Assembly: GCA_964605235.1 (NCBI GenBank) | Contig: CAZSBB010000010.1 | Location: forward strand, 1-64,000 | Source of the DNA: CAZSBB01 sp964605235 | Lineage (GTDB): Bacteria > Planctomycetota > Phycisphaerae > Phycisphaerales > Phycisphaeraceae | Length of the DNA stretch: 64,000 nucleotides | Reading direction: 5' to 3' | Shown here: one piece after another, positions 16,010 to 24,290 of the stretch | How positions within the stretch are numbered: position 1 is the stretch's first letter | Layout: every line of letters starts with the position of its first letter | Notes under the pieces: model-generated | The model's input: the letters and a program-made list of their open reading frames with translations, nothing else | What the model was told of the DNA's origin: nothing | Databases searched by the model: none | Made by a program: the position numbers and the translations under genes

Positions 16010-17788
16010 TTAGGCCGTCGCGGCCGCCAACGCGCGCTGCGGGGCGATCGCCTGCGCCAGCCTGGGCGTTTGCCCATGCGCCGGCTGGGGATCGGGCTGG
16101 AAGTGTTCGTTGCATTCATAGAACGTCGGCGGCTCGGGATGCCAGCCGGCGGCGAGCCGCTTGGCTTCGCGATTGAGCGTGACGCCCAGGTAGGCGGCGA
16201 CGAGCGGCGCCCGCAGCCGCGCCGTGAAGCCGAACTCGGCATAGAGATCGCTCAGCAGCGCCTTGAGCCGCTGGGTGACGCCGGGGTTGTGCTTGAAATG
16301 CTTGAGTGCCGCTTTGATGGCGCCCGGGTAGACGCTGCCCAGGTCGCGGGCTTCCCAGCGGTAGCGGTCGCGCACGCGCGCATCGGGATGATTCTTGTAG
16401 CGTTGATAGCCCAGCAGGGTGGTGCGCGCCAGCCGCAGGACGCTGGGGCCATTGGTCTGGAAATCGTGGTCGAAGGCGCGGACAAGCAGTTGCGTTTCGC
16501 TGCCGGGGGGCAGGTGGGCGTGGCGGTAGTTGAAGCGATCCTGGCCATGCACGTCGGCGGGGGCGATTTCCGCTTCGCTCAGCAGATCGCCCTTGGCGCG
16601 ATGCTCGGCATGCAGCGGCGTGCCGGGGATCGGGGTGTAGAGCATGAACTGGTGGAAGTCGGTGTTGTGGGCGGCGGCATAAGCGATGTGTTCGTCGATG
16701 TTCTCCAGCGTGTGATGCTCGAGGCCGATGATCGAGGAACCGAGCACCTTGATGCCGTGGGACTGCATCTCGCGCACCAGTTCATGGGTGTCGATGTTGC
16801 GGATCTTGGTGTACTGCGACTGCTTGCCTTCGAGCCCCATCCACACCCAACTGATGCCCAGACGCACGAGCTGATCGATGCTGTAGCTGCGCAGCACGTT
16901 GGCGGAGGTGAAGACGTAGAGCGCCCAGCTCTTGTGGTGCTGCTCCATGAGTTCGAGCACGCGCAAAGCGCGCTGGCGGTGGATGAGGAAGTTTTCATCC
17001 ATCATGAAGAAGCTGCGGGCGTGGAGCTTTTCTTCAAGCTCGCACATGATGTGGAAGAGTTCGTCGCCGGTCTCGAAGAAGTGGACGCATTTGCCTTTGC
17101 CGCCGAACATCGCGCTGGTGGCGCAGAAGTTGCAGCCCAGGGGGCAGCCGACGGAGGGGATGACGGAGGCGGCGGTGTCGCCGGGCTTTTCGCGGGGATG
17201 GACGCCCATGGTGCGCCCGCCCAGGCCCGAGAGGATGTAGGGATGGCGCAGGGGTTCTTCCGGGTCCTGTCCCAGATACTCGCGCATCCAGCGGATGCCG
17301 TCGCCGCGGGCGACATGGTCGCAGTCGACGCGTTCGCCCACCCCGGGCATGTTGGCGACATGGCCGCCGATGACGATCTGGGCGTGCGGCTGCAGCTGAC
17401 GGATCAGCTTGCACATGTGTGCGACTTTGCCGACGTTGGGGATGATCGAGGTGATGCCGATGACGTCGTAACGGACGCTGCGGAGTTCCTGCTCGAGTCG
17501 TTCGAGGACCGGGAAGTCCAGCACCACGCAGGGGGCGTGGATGTTGGCCTGGATCATCATCAGGCCCCAGGAGCGGTGGAACATGCGCAGGGAGAAGGGG
17601 CCTTGCGTGCGGGTGACCTGGTTGTGGTAGAGCTCCATCGGGTTGAGGCGCCGGCTGCCGAATTCATCATCCTGGCAGTACGGGCCGAACACGCTGGTGA
17701 GCAGGACGCGTGCGCGCCGTCCCTGGGGATGTGTCGGATGCGACACCGGCCGGGGGACGGTGGGCAGCGCAATAGCAGTCATGGTCAT
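16010..17788 (-). CDS. Radical SAM protein with N-terminal B12-binding-like domain
   Basis: A 592-residue enzyme. The N-terminal half (about 25-200) has the Rossmann pattern of a cobalamin-binding domain, RARVLLTSVFGPY, VIGITSIIPNV and IVIGGHVANM, but no DxHxxG motif, as in many class B radical SAM enzymes. The 4Fe-4S motif is CPLGCNFC with Cys215, Cys219 and Cys222. The barrel continues with FFMMDENFL, VWMGLEGK and TPIPGTPLH. The reaction is unknown; relatives include methylases and ring-forming enzymes. The ATG at 17788 is preferred over a GTG at 17878. An upstream region with TGTCA inverted repeats may control it. Confidence 0.85.
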   Translation of the reverse strand: MTMTAIALPTVPRPVSHPTHPQGRRARVLLTSVFGPYCQDDEFGSRRLNPMELYHNQVTRTQGPFSLRMFHRSWGLMMIQANIHAPCVVLDFPVLERLEQELRSVRYDVIGITSIIPNVGKVAHMCKLIRQLQPHAQIVIGGHVANMPGVGERVDCDHVARGDGIRWMREYLGQDPEEPLRHPYILSGLGGRTMGVHPREKPGDTAASVIPSVGCPLGCNFCATSAMFGGKGKCVHFFETGDELFHIMCELEEKLHARSFFMMDENFLIHRQRALRVLELMEQHHKSWALYVFTSANVLRSYSIDQLVRLGISWVWMGLEGKQSQYTKIRNIDTHELVREMQSHGIKVLGSSIIGLEHHTLENIDEHIAYAAAHNTDFHQFMLYTPIPGTPLHAEHRAKGDLLSEAEIAPADVHGQDRFNYRHAHLPPGSETQLLVRAFDHDFQTNGPSVLRLARTTLLGYQRYKNHPDARVRDRYRWEARDLGSVYPGAIKAALKHFKHNPGVTQRLKALLSDLYAEFGFTARLRAPLVAAYLGVTLNREAKRLAAGWHPEPPTFYECNEHFQPDPQPAHGQTPRLAQAIAPQRALAAATA

Positions 17789-17798
17789 CGGGAAGCAA

Positions 17799-17810
17799 CC
17801 TTGTGCAAGG
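17799..17810. promoter_or_regulatory. 12-bp palindrome in the radical SAM leader
   Basis: CCTTGTGCAAGG is a near-perfect inverted repeat (CCTTG/CAAGG) 10 bp before the ATG at 17788. It overlaps the region where a ribosome or repressor would bind. Role unknown. Confidence 0.35.
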
Positions 17811-18008
17811 AGTGGCGGGCAGTACCAGACCCATTCGCCGACGGTGCGCCAGTGAGCGCGGTGATTAAGTAATTGCACCCCTCGGCGAAGGGGCGCGGAG
17901 TCGTTTGAGAAGAGACGGTTTATTTGAGACGGACGAAAATGTCAAGAAAAATAAGTATTTTATAGGCGAAACACCGTTCGCGCCGTGGCCGGTTGGGCGG
18001 GATTCCGG

Positions 18009-18095
18009 GATGTCACCTGTCTACGGATGTGACATCGCGCAACATATTGTTTGAATTGTGTTTGTGGATTTAATGACAACCCATGTCACTGACAT
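18009..18095. promoter_or_regulatory. Cluster of TGTCA/TGACA inverted repeats
   Basis: In the 466-bp gene-free stretch 17789-18254, GATGTCAC (18009-18016) is inverted at 18029-18036 with a 12-nt spacer, and ATGTCA-C-TGACAT (18083-18095) is a second inverted repeat with the same half-site. A further GTGAC follows. The cluster lies 220-310 bp upstream of the radical SAM start and looks like a set of regulator half-sites. Nothing else is seen in the gap. Confidence 0.45.
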
Positions 18096-18254
18096 GAAGT
18101 GACCTCGGCGCACCCGTGCAGAACCCACACCAGCAGGGGGTCAGCGACGCATTCCGGGCGCGGCCAGGGTTTGAGCAAAAGCTGCAGTCTGACGTCGTGG
18201 AAAAGCGCGGGATGAAGCGGTAAATGGTGGGAGCAGGCGGGAAGTCAGCCGGGA

Positions 18255-19406
18255 TTACACCGTTTCGCTGGCGACATCCATGCTGAGCACCTGATTCAGC
18301 GGCTGGTCGAACAGGTTCGCTTCAATCGCGGCAATCGCGCCGCCTAATCCCACGCCGCGCGGACTCAGATGACTGAGCACCGCCCGGGTGCAGCGCTCGG
18401 CGACGGGAATCAGCCGGCGGGACAGATGCTCGTTGACCACCCGCAGGAACGCGCTGTTCTCCAACGGCTGGCTGGCGCTGAGCACCACCACGCTCGGGTC
18501 CAGCAGGTTGACCAGATGGGCGACGCTCTCGCCCAGGCTCTCGGCGGTCCGCTGCAACATCGGCGACAACGCGGCGTCGGCGTGCGCCAGGCGGGTCAGG
18601 TCATCCAGCTCACCATCAGGCACCCCCAGAGGCGCGACGCCGCTGTCCAGTTCGCCGGCTGCGCTGTGGACTCCGCGATACAGCTTGCCGTCGAGCACCA
18701 CCGCGGCGCCGAACGACTGCATCCGCAGCACCCGGTCCGCCAGCGTCGGGTTCATCACCACCTGCACAAAGTGGCTGTGCTCGCGGGCAGCGCCCAGACG
18801 CAGCTCCGCCACGGCGGCGAGGTTGGCGTTGTGATCCAAGAGCACCGGCGTCCCCAGGGCGCTGCTGAGCATGTCCGCCAGGTCCAGATTGTGCACGTCA
18901 AACATGGTCGAGCGCAGCAGCTTGCCGCGCGGGGCATCCACAATGCCCGACACACCCACGCCGGCGCCCAGCAGCCGCGCCGCCGGGAGGTTCCACGTCG
19001 CCAGCAACGGACGCCAGCGCTCCGCCAGCAGTTGCGCCAGGTCCACCAGATCGCCATCCCAGGTCAGGCGCGTCTGCGCCCGCACCGCGCCGGTGGCGTC
19101 AACGGCAATCAGTTCCACATGATCGCGCGTCAGCTCCAGGCCGGCCGCCCACCCGTGCTCGGGATTCAATTGCAGCAGTCGTTGCTTCTTGCCCACGCGC
19201 CCGGTGCTGCGCCGCCCGCCGTCCATCAGCAATCCGTCCGCGACGAGCTGGCGCGTGATGTAGCTGAGCGTCGAGTTCTGCAACCCCGTCAGCTCCGCAA
19301 GCTGTGCCTGCGAGAGTGCGCCATGCCGGCGCAACAGTTCCAGGACCGTGCGCCGATTGCTCACAGCCATCGTCTGCTGATTGGCTTTCCGCAACGGGGT
19401 GCTCAC
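18255..19406 (-). CDS. ROK-family transcriptional repressor (NagC/XylR-like)
   Basis: A 383-residue regulator. Residues 13-62 form a winged helix-turn-helix (RTVLELLRRHGALSQAQLAE, then TGLQNSTLSYITRQLVADGL). The remainder is a ROK domain with GAGVGVSGIVD (about 157-167), LLDHNANLAAVAEL and GAAVVLDGKLYRG. The zinc-binding CxCGxxGC of ROK kinases is missing, so it is a sugar-sensing repressor and not a kinase. The GTG start overlaps the stop of the upstream secreted-protein gene by 4 bp (GTGA), implying translational coupling. It probably controls its own operon and the divergent gene at 20929. Confidence 0.9.
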   Translation of the reverse strand: MSTPLRKANQQTMAVSNRRTVLELLRRHGALSQAQLAELTGLQNSTLSYITRQLVADGLLMDGGRRSTGRVGKKQRLLQLNPEHGWAAGLELTRDHVELIAVDATGAVRAQTRLTWDGDLVDLAQLLAERWRPLLATWNLPAARLLGAGVGVSGIVDAPRGKLLRSTMFDVHNLDLADMLSSALGTPVLLDHNANLAAVAELRLGAAREHSHFVQVVMNPTLADRVLRMQSFGAAVVLDGKLYRGVHSAAGELDSGVAPLGVPDGELDDLTRLAHADAALSPMLQRTAESLGESVAHLVNLLDPSVVVLSASQPLENSAFLRVVNEHLSRRLIPVAERCTRAVLSHLSPRGVGLGGAIAAIEANLFDQPLNQVLSMDVASETV

Positions 19407-20065
19407 GGCGCCGCCTTCCCTTCTGCCGGCGGAGCGGTGCGCCAGAGGGTGACGTCATCAAAGATCAGCGTTTCGGTTGCCGCCGCAGCATCTTCTGGTT
19501 GACGCTGAAACGTCAGGCCGATTTCGCTGACCTGGCGCCAGACATCCGTTGCCGCGCCGCGTCCGTCGGTGCGTTGCCACTGCTGCGGATCCAGCGGAAA
19601 CACCAGGCGATTGACGCCCGGCTGCAGCGGCAGCGGCGTGCGCAGGGCGTAGGTCGTGGCGCCATCGCCGAGCGTCAGATTCACCGTGGTAGTCGTGTGC
19701 GGCAGCTCGCTGCGCACCAGCACGGTGACGGCGGCGTGGTCGGTGAGGTTCAGCGGAGTTTCCAGCGTGCAGCGCACGGCGGCGAACTTCGCGGGCCAGC
19801 GCAGACCAAATTGCGCGCTGCGCTGCCCCGCCAGCACGCGCTCGGCTTTGCCGGTGACCTGCAGATGATCGTTGGTGGCGTTGCCGAACCGACGCCAGGG
19901 CTTGCCGTCGGCGCTGCGGGCGAGAATCGCGCCGGCCGGCTCGGTTTCAAAGTTCATCAGCCCGCGCGCCGCCGGCTCCTCGGCCGCCCACGCCACGCCG
20001 CTCGAGAGAACCAACAGCAAGGCCGACATGAAACCAAAAGTTCGGGCGCGGCGCGGCTGGGGCAT
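19403..20065 (-). CDS. Secreted protein, probably carbohydrate-binding-like beta-sandwich
   Basis: A 220-residue exported protein with signal peptide FGFMSALLLVLSSGVAWAAE. The mature part is rich in short beta strands (LQVTGKAERVLAGQRSAQFG, AVTVLVRSELPHTTTTVNLT) and ends in ETLIFDDVTLWR, a pattern common in galactose-binding or CIA30-like beta-sandwiches in which a final strand reads FDDV. It is the middle gene of a three-gene operon with an upstream pseudopilin and a downstream ROK repressor. GGGGAGGAAG lies 7 nt before the ATG. A role in binding or sensing polysaccharide is inference from the ROK context. Confidence 0.65.
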   Translation of the reverse strand: MPQPRRARTFGFMSALLLVLSSGVAWAAEEPAARGLMNFETEPAGAILARSADGKPWRRFGNATNDHLQVTGKAERVLAGQRSAQFGLRWPAKFAAVRCTLETPLNLTDHAAVTVLVRSELPHTTTTVNLTLGDGATTYALRTPLPLQPGVNRLVFPLDPQQWQRTDGRGAATDVWRQVSEIGLTFQRQPEDAAAATETLIFDDVTLWRTAPPAEGKAAP

Positions 20066-20100
20066 GATTGAGCTTCCTCCCCTTCAGGCATGGGCGTAGC

Positions 20101-20832
20101 TTACGGCTGATCCCAACGCACCTGCGCCAGCACGATCGACGCCGGGGCAATGGCTTCCACATGCGTATCCATGAACACCAGATTACCGGCCTGCAGATGG
20201 CGCGGCTGAGGCAGACGCGTAGACCAGTTGCTGCGGTCGAAAACATACGGCACGGAGGAATTGGTCAGTGGCGTATTGGTGTCCCAGAACGCTGCGTACT
20301 GCCCGGGCTTGAGCACCTGCTTCATCGGCCGACCCATGCACTTGGCGTTGTTCTGCGTGCCCGAGCCGTTGGCGCTGACATCGTTGTTGATCATGTAGCC
20401 CCCGCCGTACTCGAACTTGCTGGCGGCCGTGGTGACCGGCGCCGTTTCCGCCGGGCACAGGAAAACATTGCGACCCGTCCGGCCGAACTCCATGTAGCGA
20501 TCCAGATGGCTGCTCCAACGCAGTGACACGCCATCGCTGAAACGAATCCAGTGCCCTTCGTGGTCCTCGGCGAACATGTTGGCCGCCAGACCGATCTGTC
20601 GAATGTTCACCTGGCACTGCGTCGCGTACGCCGCCTGCCGCGCCTGCTGCAGCGCCGGCAGGAGGATGGCGATCAGCAGGACAATAATGCTGATGACGAC
20701 CAGCAGTTCGATCAGCGTGAACCCCAGGCCGAACCGATGACCCGGGCGGGCTCTTGTCGGAGCCGTCGCACCCGAGGCGGTCTGAATATGCATCAAGTTC
20801 TGCATCCAGCGAGTTGGGGTAAGGTTGTTCAT
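20101..20832 (-). CDS. Prepilin-type (pseudopilin) protein of planctomycete style
   Basis: A 243-residue protein. After a 35-residue cytoplasmic leader with Arg/His, the cleavage motif G-FTLIELLVVISIIVLLIA (37-55) gives a type IV pilin-like N-terminus with the Glu at +5, followed by LLPALQQARQAA. The C-terminal GNLVFMDTHVE corresponds to the DG/DAH region of this large planctomycete family. These proteins are thought to be secreted and surface-associated, and they often sit beside carbohydrate genes. It is the first gene of the operon with the secreted protein and ROK repressor; its promoter puts the transcript start at or near the ATG. Confidence 0.88.
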   Translation of the reverse strand: MNNLTPTRWMQNLMHIQTASGATAPTRARPGHRFGLGFTLIELLVVISIIVLLIAILLPALQQARQAAYATQCQVNIRQIGLAANMFAEDHEGHWIRFSDGVSLRWSSHLDRYMEFGRTGRNVFLCPAETAPVTTAASKFEYGGGYMINNDVSANGSGTQNNAKCMGRPMKQVLKPGQYAAFWDTNTPLTNSSVPYVFDRSNWSTRLPQPRHLQAGNLVFMDTHVEAIAPASIVLAQVRWDQP

Positions 20833-20838
20833 GCCAGC

Positions 20839-20867
20839 ACTCTATCCTGCGGTTTGAACCGAGTCAA
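20839..20867 (-). promoter_or_regulatory. Promoter of the pseudopilin-ROK operon, apparently leaderless
   Basis: On the minus strand TTGACT (20862-20867) and TAGAGT (20839-20844) are spaced by exactly 17 nt, with 6 nt from the -10 to the ATG at 20832. The spacer contains CGGTT-TG-AACCG (20850-20861), a small palindrome that could be an operator. Confidence 0.7.
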
Positions 20868-20871
20868 TGTT

Positions 20872-20888
20872 TTTTCATTCAATGAAAA
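20872..20888. promoter_or_regulatory. 17-bp operator-like palindrome between divergent promoters
   Basis: TTTTCATT-C-AATGAAAA is a perfect inverted repeat. It lies 4 bp from the -35 of the minus-strand operon and 5 bp from the -35 of the plus-strand gene, the ideal place for one repressor to act on both. The ROK regulator in the operon is the obvious candidate. Confidence 0.65.
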
Positions 20889-20893
20889 TATTA

Positions 20894-20922
20894 TTGATCG
20901 GCTTACGTCGCACTGCTATGCT
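20894..20922 (+). promoter_or_regulatory. Promoter of the gene at 20929, apparently leaderless
   Basis: TTGATC (20894-20899) and TATGCT (20917-20922) are spaced by exactly 17 nt, with 6 nt (TGGGGC) from the -10 to the ATG. Confidence 0.65.
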
Positions 20923-20928
20923 TGGGGC

Positions 20929-21990
20929 ATGAATACCCTCTCCACCCCACCCGTCGGCCTGAGCCTGATGTGCTTTATCATCCTTGCAAGCATGATTTTG
21001 CAAGTAAATAATACCGCATGGGCCCAGGTGAATGAACAGCATTCATCGGCCGTCGCACCCACAAATCAATCGGGTACGCAGGGCGAGCCGCAGCAGGCAC
21101 TGCTTGAAAGCTCGCGCATCCGGGGCCTGTGGGTCTGGCGGCGCGAGCATGTGGTCGATCCCGCCAAGCGGGCCGCCATGCTCGAGTTCTGCACCGCGCA
21201 TCGGTTCAACCTGCTGATGGTGCAGGCGCGGATGGAGAAGGACAGCGTGCCGACGGTCATGGCGGATCAGGACGCCTGGCGCGCCCTGCTGGCGGAGGCG
21301 AGCGCCCGCTCGATCCTCGTTGAAGCCCTGGAAGGCGACCGCGCCATGGCGCTGACGGAGAACTGGCCCACCACGCTCGCCCGGCTCGACGCCATCCTCG
21401 CCTTCAACCGCACCCAACCAGTTGGCCAGCGCCTCGCGGGCATTCACTACGACATTGAACCTTACCTGCTGCCGCAGTGGAAGACCGACCAGCGCCCGGC
21501 AGTGATGGAGCAGTACCTCCAGTTCCTGCTGGCGGCCAACACCCGGCTGCGCCTCGACGGCGCCGGCCTGACGCTGGCGGTCGACATTCCCTTCTGGTTG
21601 GACCACAAAACCGAGCCGGGCGACAGTTGCATCCTCGCCTTCCTCGGCCAGACGAAAAACTTCCACCAGCACATCCAGGACCTGACCGACTACATCGGCA
21701 TCATGTCCTACCGCCAGCGCGGGCTCGGCCCCAACAGCATCACGGCCCACTGTGCCGCCGAGCTGGACTACGCCCGGCAGATCGGGCGCGGCGTGTGTGC
21801 TGGCGCGGAGGTCGGCGCGGTGAAGGAAACGCCGACCATCAGCTTCAGCAGTCTCCCACCCGCCACGTTCTGGCGCGAGATGCATCTGGTGCAGGAACAC
21901 CTCGCGGCCGACCCGGCTTTCCGCGGCCTGCTGATCCACAGCTACGACCACCTGCCGCGCTATCTCGCCGGCGAAGGCGCAGAGCACTGA
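20929..21990 (+). CDS. Secreted protein with TIM-barrel/glycosidase-like features
   Basis: A 353-residue exported protein with an N-terminal hydrophobic segment (about 9-31, SLMCFIILASMIL). The mature part starts IRGLWVWRREHVVDP and carries NLLMVQARME, AGIHYDIEPYLLPQW with a D-x-E pair on a predicted strand end, LTLAVDIPFW, YIGIMSYRQRG and FRGLLIHSYDHL. This ladder of strand motifs with acidic ends is typical of barrel glycosidase-like or polysaccharide-associated proteins; I cannot name a GH family. The gene is divergent from the ROK operon and shares its control region, which supports a role in carbohydrate use. Confidence 0.6.
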   Translation: MNTLSTPPVGLSLMCFIILASMILQVNNTAWAQVNEQHSSAVAPTNQSGTQGEPQQALLESSRIRGLWVWRREHVVDPAKRAAMLEFCTAHRFNLLMVQARMEKDSVPTVMADQDAWRALLAEASARSILVEALEGDRAMALTENWPTTLARLDAILAFNRTQPVGQRLAGIHYDIEPYLLPQWKTDQRPAVMEQYLQFLLAANTRLRLDGAGLTLAVDIPFWLDHKTEPGDSCILAFLGQTKNFHQHIQDLTDYIGIMSYRQRGLGPNSITAHCAAELDYARQIGRGVCAGAEVGAVKETPTISFSSLPPATFWREMHLVQEHLAADPAFRGLLIHSYDHLPRYLAGEGAEH

Positions 21991-22023
21991 CATGCAGGCC
22001 GTGATGCCAAGCATGCTTTCATA

Positions 22024-22050
22024 TAGCCCCCGGCGAGTCGCCGGGGGCTA
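22024..22050. repeat. REP-like 27-bp palindrome, copy 1
   Basis: TAGCCCCCGGCGA, a one-base centre G and the exact reverse complement TCGCCGGGGGCTA. The same 27 bp recur at 58184-58210, and a variant at 28887-28915. It lies between convergent genes. Confidence 0.85.
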
Positions 22051-22073
22051 AATGGGCCGGCGATTCACCAGGG

Positions 22074-23273
22074 TTACTGGCAGCGTTGCCACAGATGCGC
22101 CATCGCCAGTAGGGGGTTGTGACCCAGGTAATCGGTGCAAGGCTGGTTGAAGGGCGTGCTGGGTTTGCGTTTGACGAGTTGAGGATCGCCGCCGCGCGGG
22201 TCGTAGAACTCCCAGATGGTGCCGGTGCGGGCGAACACGTCGGCGGTGGCGTTGAGGGCGTTTTCCAGCAGTTGCCGCGCCGCCGCGCGCTGACCGTTGC
22301 GCACGCAGCCGCGCGCCGCCCAATGGGTCATGCTGTTCCAGGTCGGGCCGCGCCATAAGCGCAGCTCGAAGCGCGGATCGCTCAGCGCGACGGTGGCGAT
22401 GGGATGCGGGGCGAAAAAGCGGGCCGGGTTGAGCAGGTTGCATTCGATGACCGCCCGCGCCTGCGTGGGGGACGCAGCGCCGACAATCATGGGCCAGAAA
22501 CCTTCGAACGCCAACGCGCGCTCCTGCGCCCGACCGATCCACCAGTGGTCGTGGAAAAAGTTCGTCTGGGGATCGAACAGCTCCGCCTGAATGAATTGGC
22601 GCAGCGCGTCCGCCTGGGCGCGCCAGCAGGCGGCATCCAGGCCCAACATCGTCGCCCACCGCGCCAGGGCATCGCACAGACCATACACCTGCGCCGTCGC
22701 ATCGACGCAGGCGCGCGGGCAGGGCGGACGTCGATCAAAGCGCAAACCCTCGTCGATGCCGCTTTCCCAGGTGTCCTGCAGCACATCCAGATAATAAAAC
22801 CCGGGGCTGTCGACCACGCGGCGCTGCTGATTGAACCACTGGAGCTGGGCGGCGCCCACGGCATACGCCTGCTGCAGAAAGCCGTGATCCGGGGCCGCTT
22901 CATGCAGCGCGTCGACCGCCAGCGGCCAGACCGGCGGGTGCGTGGCGGTGGGGTGGCAGGTGATCTTTCCTTCCGCGACGCGCAACACGCAGGGCAAAGA
23001 ACCATCAGGTCGCTGCCAGGCGAAATAGTTCTGCAACTGCCGACGGGCGTGGTCCGGCTCGGTGTCGATCGAATCGAACGCCGCGTGCACGATGTCCCAG
23101 TGTCCGAACGCCGGGCGATAGCAATAGCCCGGGCCGATCTCTTCCCAGGGATGCACGAAGCGTTCGAGCGCGGGCTGAATGCTGCGTTGGCGCAGCTTGA
23201 CGACATAACGGAGCAGGTCGCGCCAGTGGGGTAAGCCCAGTTGATCACACGCCGCCAGTTGGGTTTCGAACAT
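22074..23273 (-). CDS. GH63-like (alpha/alpha)6-barrel glycoside hydrolase
   Basis: A 399-residue protein of the clan GH-G type, which includes mannosyl-oligosaccharide glucosidase (GH63) and trehalase. Motifs seen are AFGHWDIVHAAF and NYFAWQRPDGSLP in the first half, QDTWESGIDEGLRF (the W-x-S-G-x-D general acid region), WRGPTWNSMTHW and GTIWEFYDPRGG with the likely base Glu. It has no signal peptide and is shorter than full GH63 enzymes, lacking their N-terminal beta domain. Related bacterial proteins act on glucosylglycerate or similar compatible solutes; substrate here is open. It is convergent with the secreted barrel protein. Confidence 0.8.
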   Translation of the reverse strand: MFETQLAACDQLGLPHWRDLLRYVVKLRQRSIQPALERFVHPWEEIGPGYCYRPAFGHWDIVHAAFDSIDTEPDHARRQLQNYFAWQRPDGSLPCVLRVAEGKITCHPTATHPPVWPLAVDALHEAAPDHGFLQQAYAVGAAQLQWFNQQRRVVDSPGFYYLDVLQDTWESGIDEGLRFDRRPPCPRACVDATAQVYGLCDALARWATMLGLDAACWRAQADALRQFIQAELFDPQTNFFHDHWWIGRAQERALAFEGFWPMIVGAASPTQARAVIECNLLNPARFFAPHPIATVALSDPRFELRLWRGPTWNSMTHWAARGCVRNGQRAAARQLLENALNATADVFARTGTIWEFYDPRGGDPQLVKRKPSTPFNQPCTDYLGHNPLLAMAHLWQRCQ

Positions 23274-23294
23274 GAAAGGAAAGTTCCGCGGCGC

Positions 23295-24029
23295 TCAAGC
23301 TCGTGCGGGAGGGTCTTCAATGGGCAGGCCGTGCGCCTCGGCCCGCGCCAGCAGACGAGCATACTGGAAGCCCCGCCACGCCTGCCAGCCGATGAACAAC
23401 GCCATGATGAGCAGGAAGAGATGCCAGTACAGCAGCGCGAGGACCGCCACCGCCGCCGCCGCCAGCATGCCGATCACCGCCACCGCCGAGAGACTGCGCC
23501 GCCGGCCGATGACGAACCACAGCAGCGCCTGCACAATCTGCCCGCCGTCGAGCGGATAGATCGGCAGGAGGTTGAAGCACAGCAGCACCAGGTTGATCAC
23601 CTGCAGATGCAGGAAGAATTGCTGGGCATCCGCGCTGAGCGTGCTGCCGAGGTTGTTCATCACCGTGAAGTTCACGGCATAAAGCACCGGCACCAGCAGC
23701 ACATTGACCAGGGGCCCGGCAGCGATGGACCACAACACTGCGCCGGGGCGCTGCGGGGGGCTGACATACGCCACGCCGCCGAGCAACCAGAGCACGATGA
23801 AGTGGACGCGCCCGCCGACGGAGCGGCACGCCAGCGCGTGGCCGAATTCGTGGAGGGTGACGATGCCGAAGACGCAGAGGAACTCGATGATGCTCCAGCG
23901 GAGGTCGGTATAGCCGCGCCGGCCCTGGAGTTCATAGACCAGCAGGAGGAACCAGAGCCAGTGGACATAGACGGTGATGCCCAGAGCGCGGAAGAGGCGA
24001 AACGTGCCGGGAGGTGCGGTGGTTTCCAT
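23295..24029 (-). CDS. Site-2 protease family (M50) membrane metallopeptidase
   Basis: A 244-residue polytopic protein. The zinc motif HEFGH (60-64) lies in a hydrophobic segment, and the third ligand region is NLLPIYPLDGGQIV in a later helix. GGVAYVSPP between them matches family members of the rhomboid-sized S2P group without PDZ domain. Such proteases cleave membrane-bound regulators or signal-peptide remnants. The ATG at 24029 is chosen since the family starts shortly before the first helix and a promoter abuts it. It lies 21 bp from the GH63-like gene in the same direction. Confidence 0.88.
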   Translation of the reverse strand: METTAPPGTFRLFRALGITVYVHWLWFLLLVYELQGRRGYTDLRWSIIEFLCVFGIVTLHEFGHALACRSVGGRVHFIVLWLLGGVAYVSPPQRPGAVLWSIAAGPLVNVLLVPVLYAVNFTVMNNLGSTLSADAQQFFLHLQVINLVLLCFNLLPIYPLDGGQIVQALLWFVIGRRRSLSAVAVIGMLAAAAVAVLALLYWHLFLLIMALFIGWQAWRGFQYARLLARAEAHGLPIEDPPARA

Positions 24030-24036
24030 GGGGGGG

Positions 24037-24065
24037 ATGATAGGGGGACGGCGGGGGCGAGCAAT
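24037..24065 (-). promoter_or_regulatory. Promoter of the M50 protease gene, apparently leaderless
   Basis: On the minus strand TTGCTT (24060-24065) and TATCAT (24037-24042) are 17 nt apart. Seven C residues separate the -10 from the ATG, so no Shine-Dalgarno is possible. Confidence 0.6.
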
Positions 24066-24099
24066 GAAGGGACTGCATGGCGGGGGGACTTCCGGGGAA

Positions 24100-24178
24100 C
24101 CCGCCGACTGGCGTCGGCGGCTCCGACAGACCCCATGGTTACCTTTGCTTCCGAGCCGCCGATGCCAGTCGGCGGGTG
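24100..24178. repeat. CCCGCCGACTGG inverted repeat
   Basis: A 25-bp arm at 24100-24124 is inverted at 24154-24178 with one mismatch (cores ACCCGCCGACTGGC and GCCAGTCGGCGGGT). The 29-bp spacer has no recognised content. It occupies the divergent gap between the M50 and receiver genes. Confidence 0.8.
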
Positions 24179-24273
24179 GTGCCGCCAACACGCCTTCTCG
24201 CTGCCAAGCTGACAGGCAGGGGGGCGTCAGTGGATGCCATTGGCAGGCAAATGGGTATTCACACGCTGTCCAC

Positions 24274-24290
24274 AATGCTTGTAAAGCATT
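24274..24290. promoter_or_regulatory. 17-bp palindrome before the receiver gene
   Basis: AATGCTT-GTA-AAGCATT is followed directly by TATATA (24291-24296), which could be a -10 box. The arrangement suggests an operator for the receiver gene or the groESL region. The rest of the gap 24179-24363 shows nothing else. Confidence 0.4.

Noticed and set aside
17879..18254. Cobalamin riboswitch upstream of the B12-binding-type radical SAM gene
   Set aside because: No B12-box-like conserved segment was recognised; the visible structure is protein-operator-like inverted repeats.
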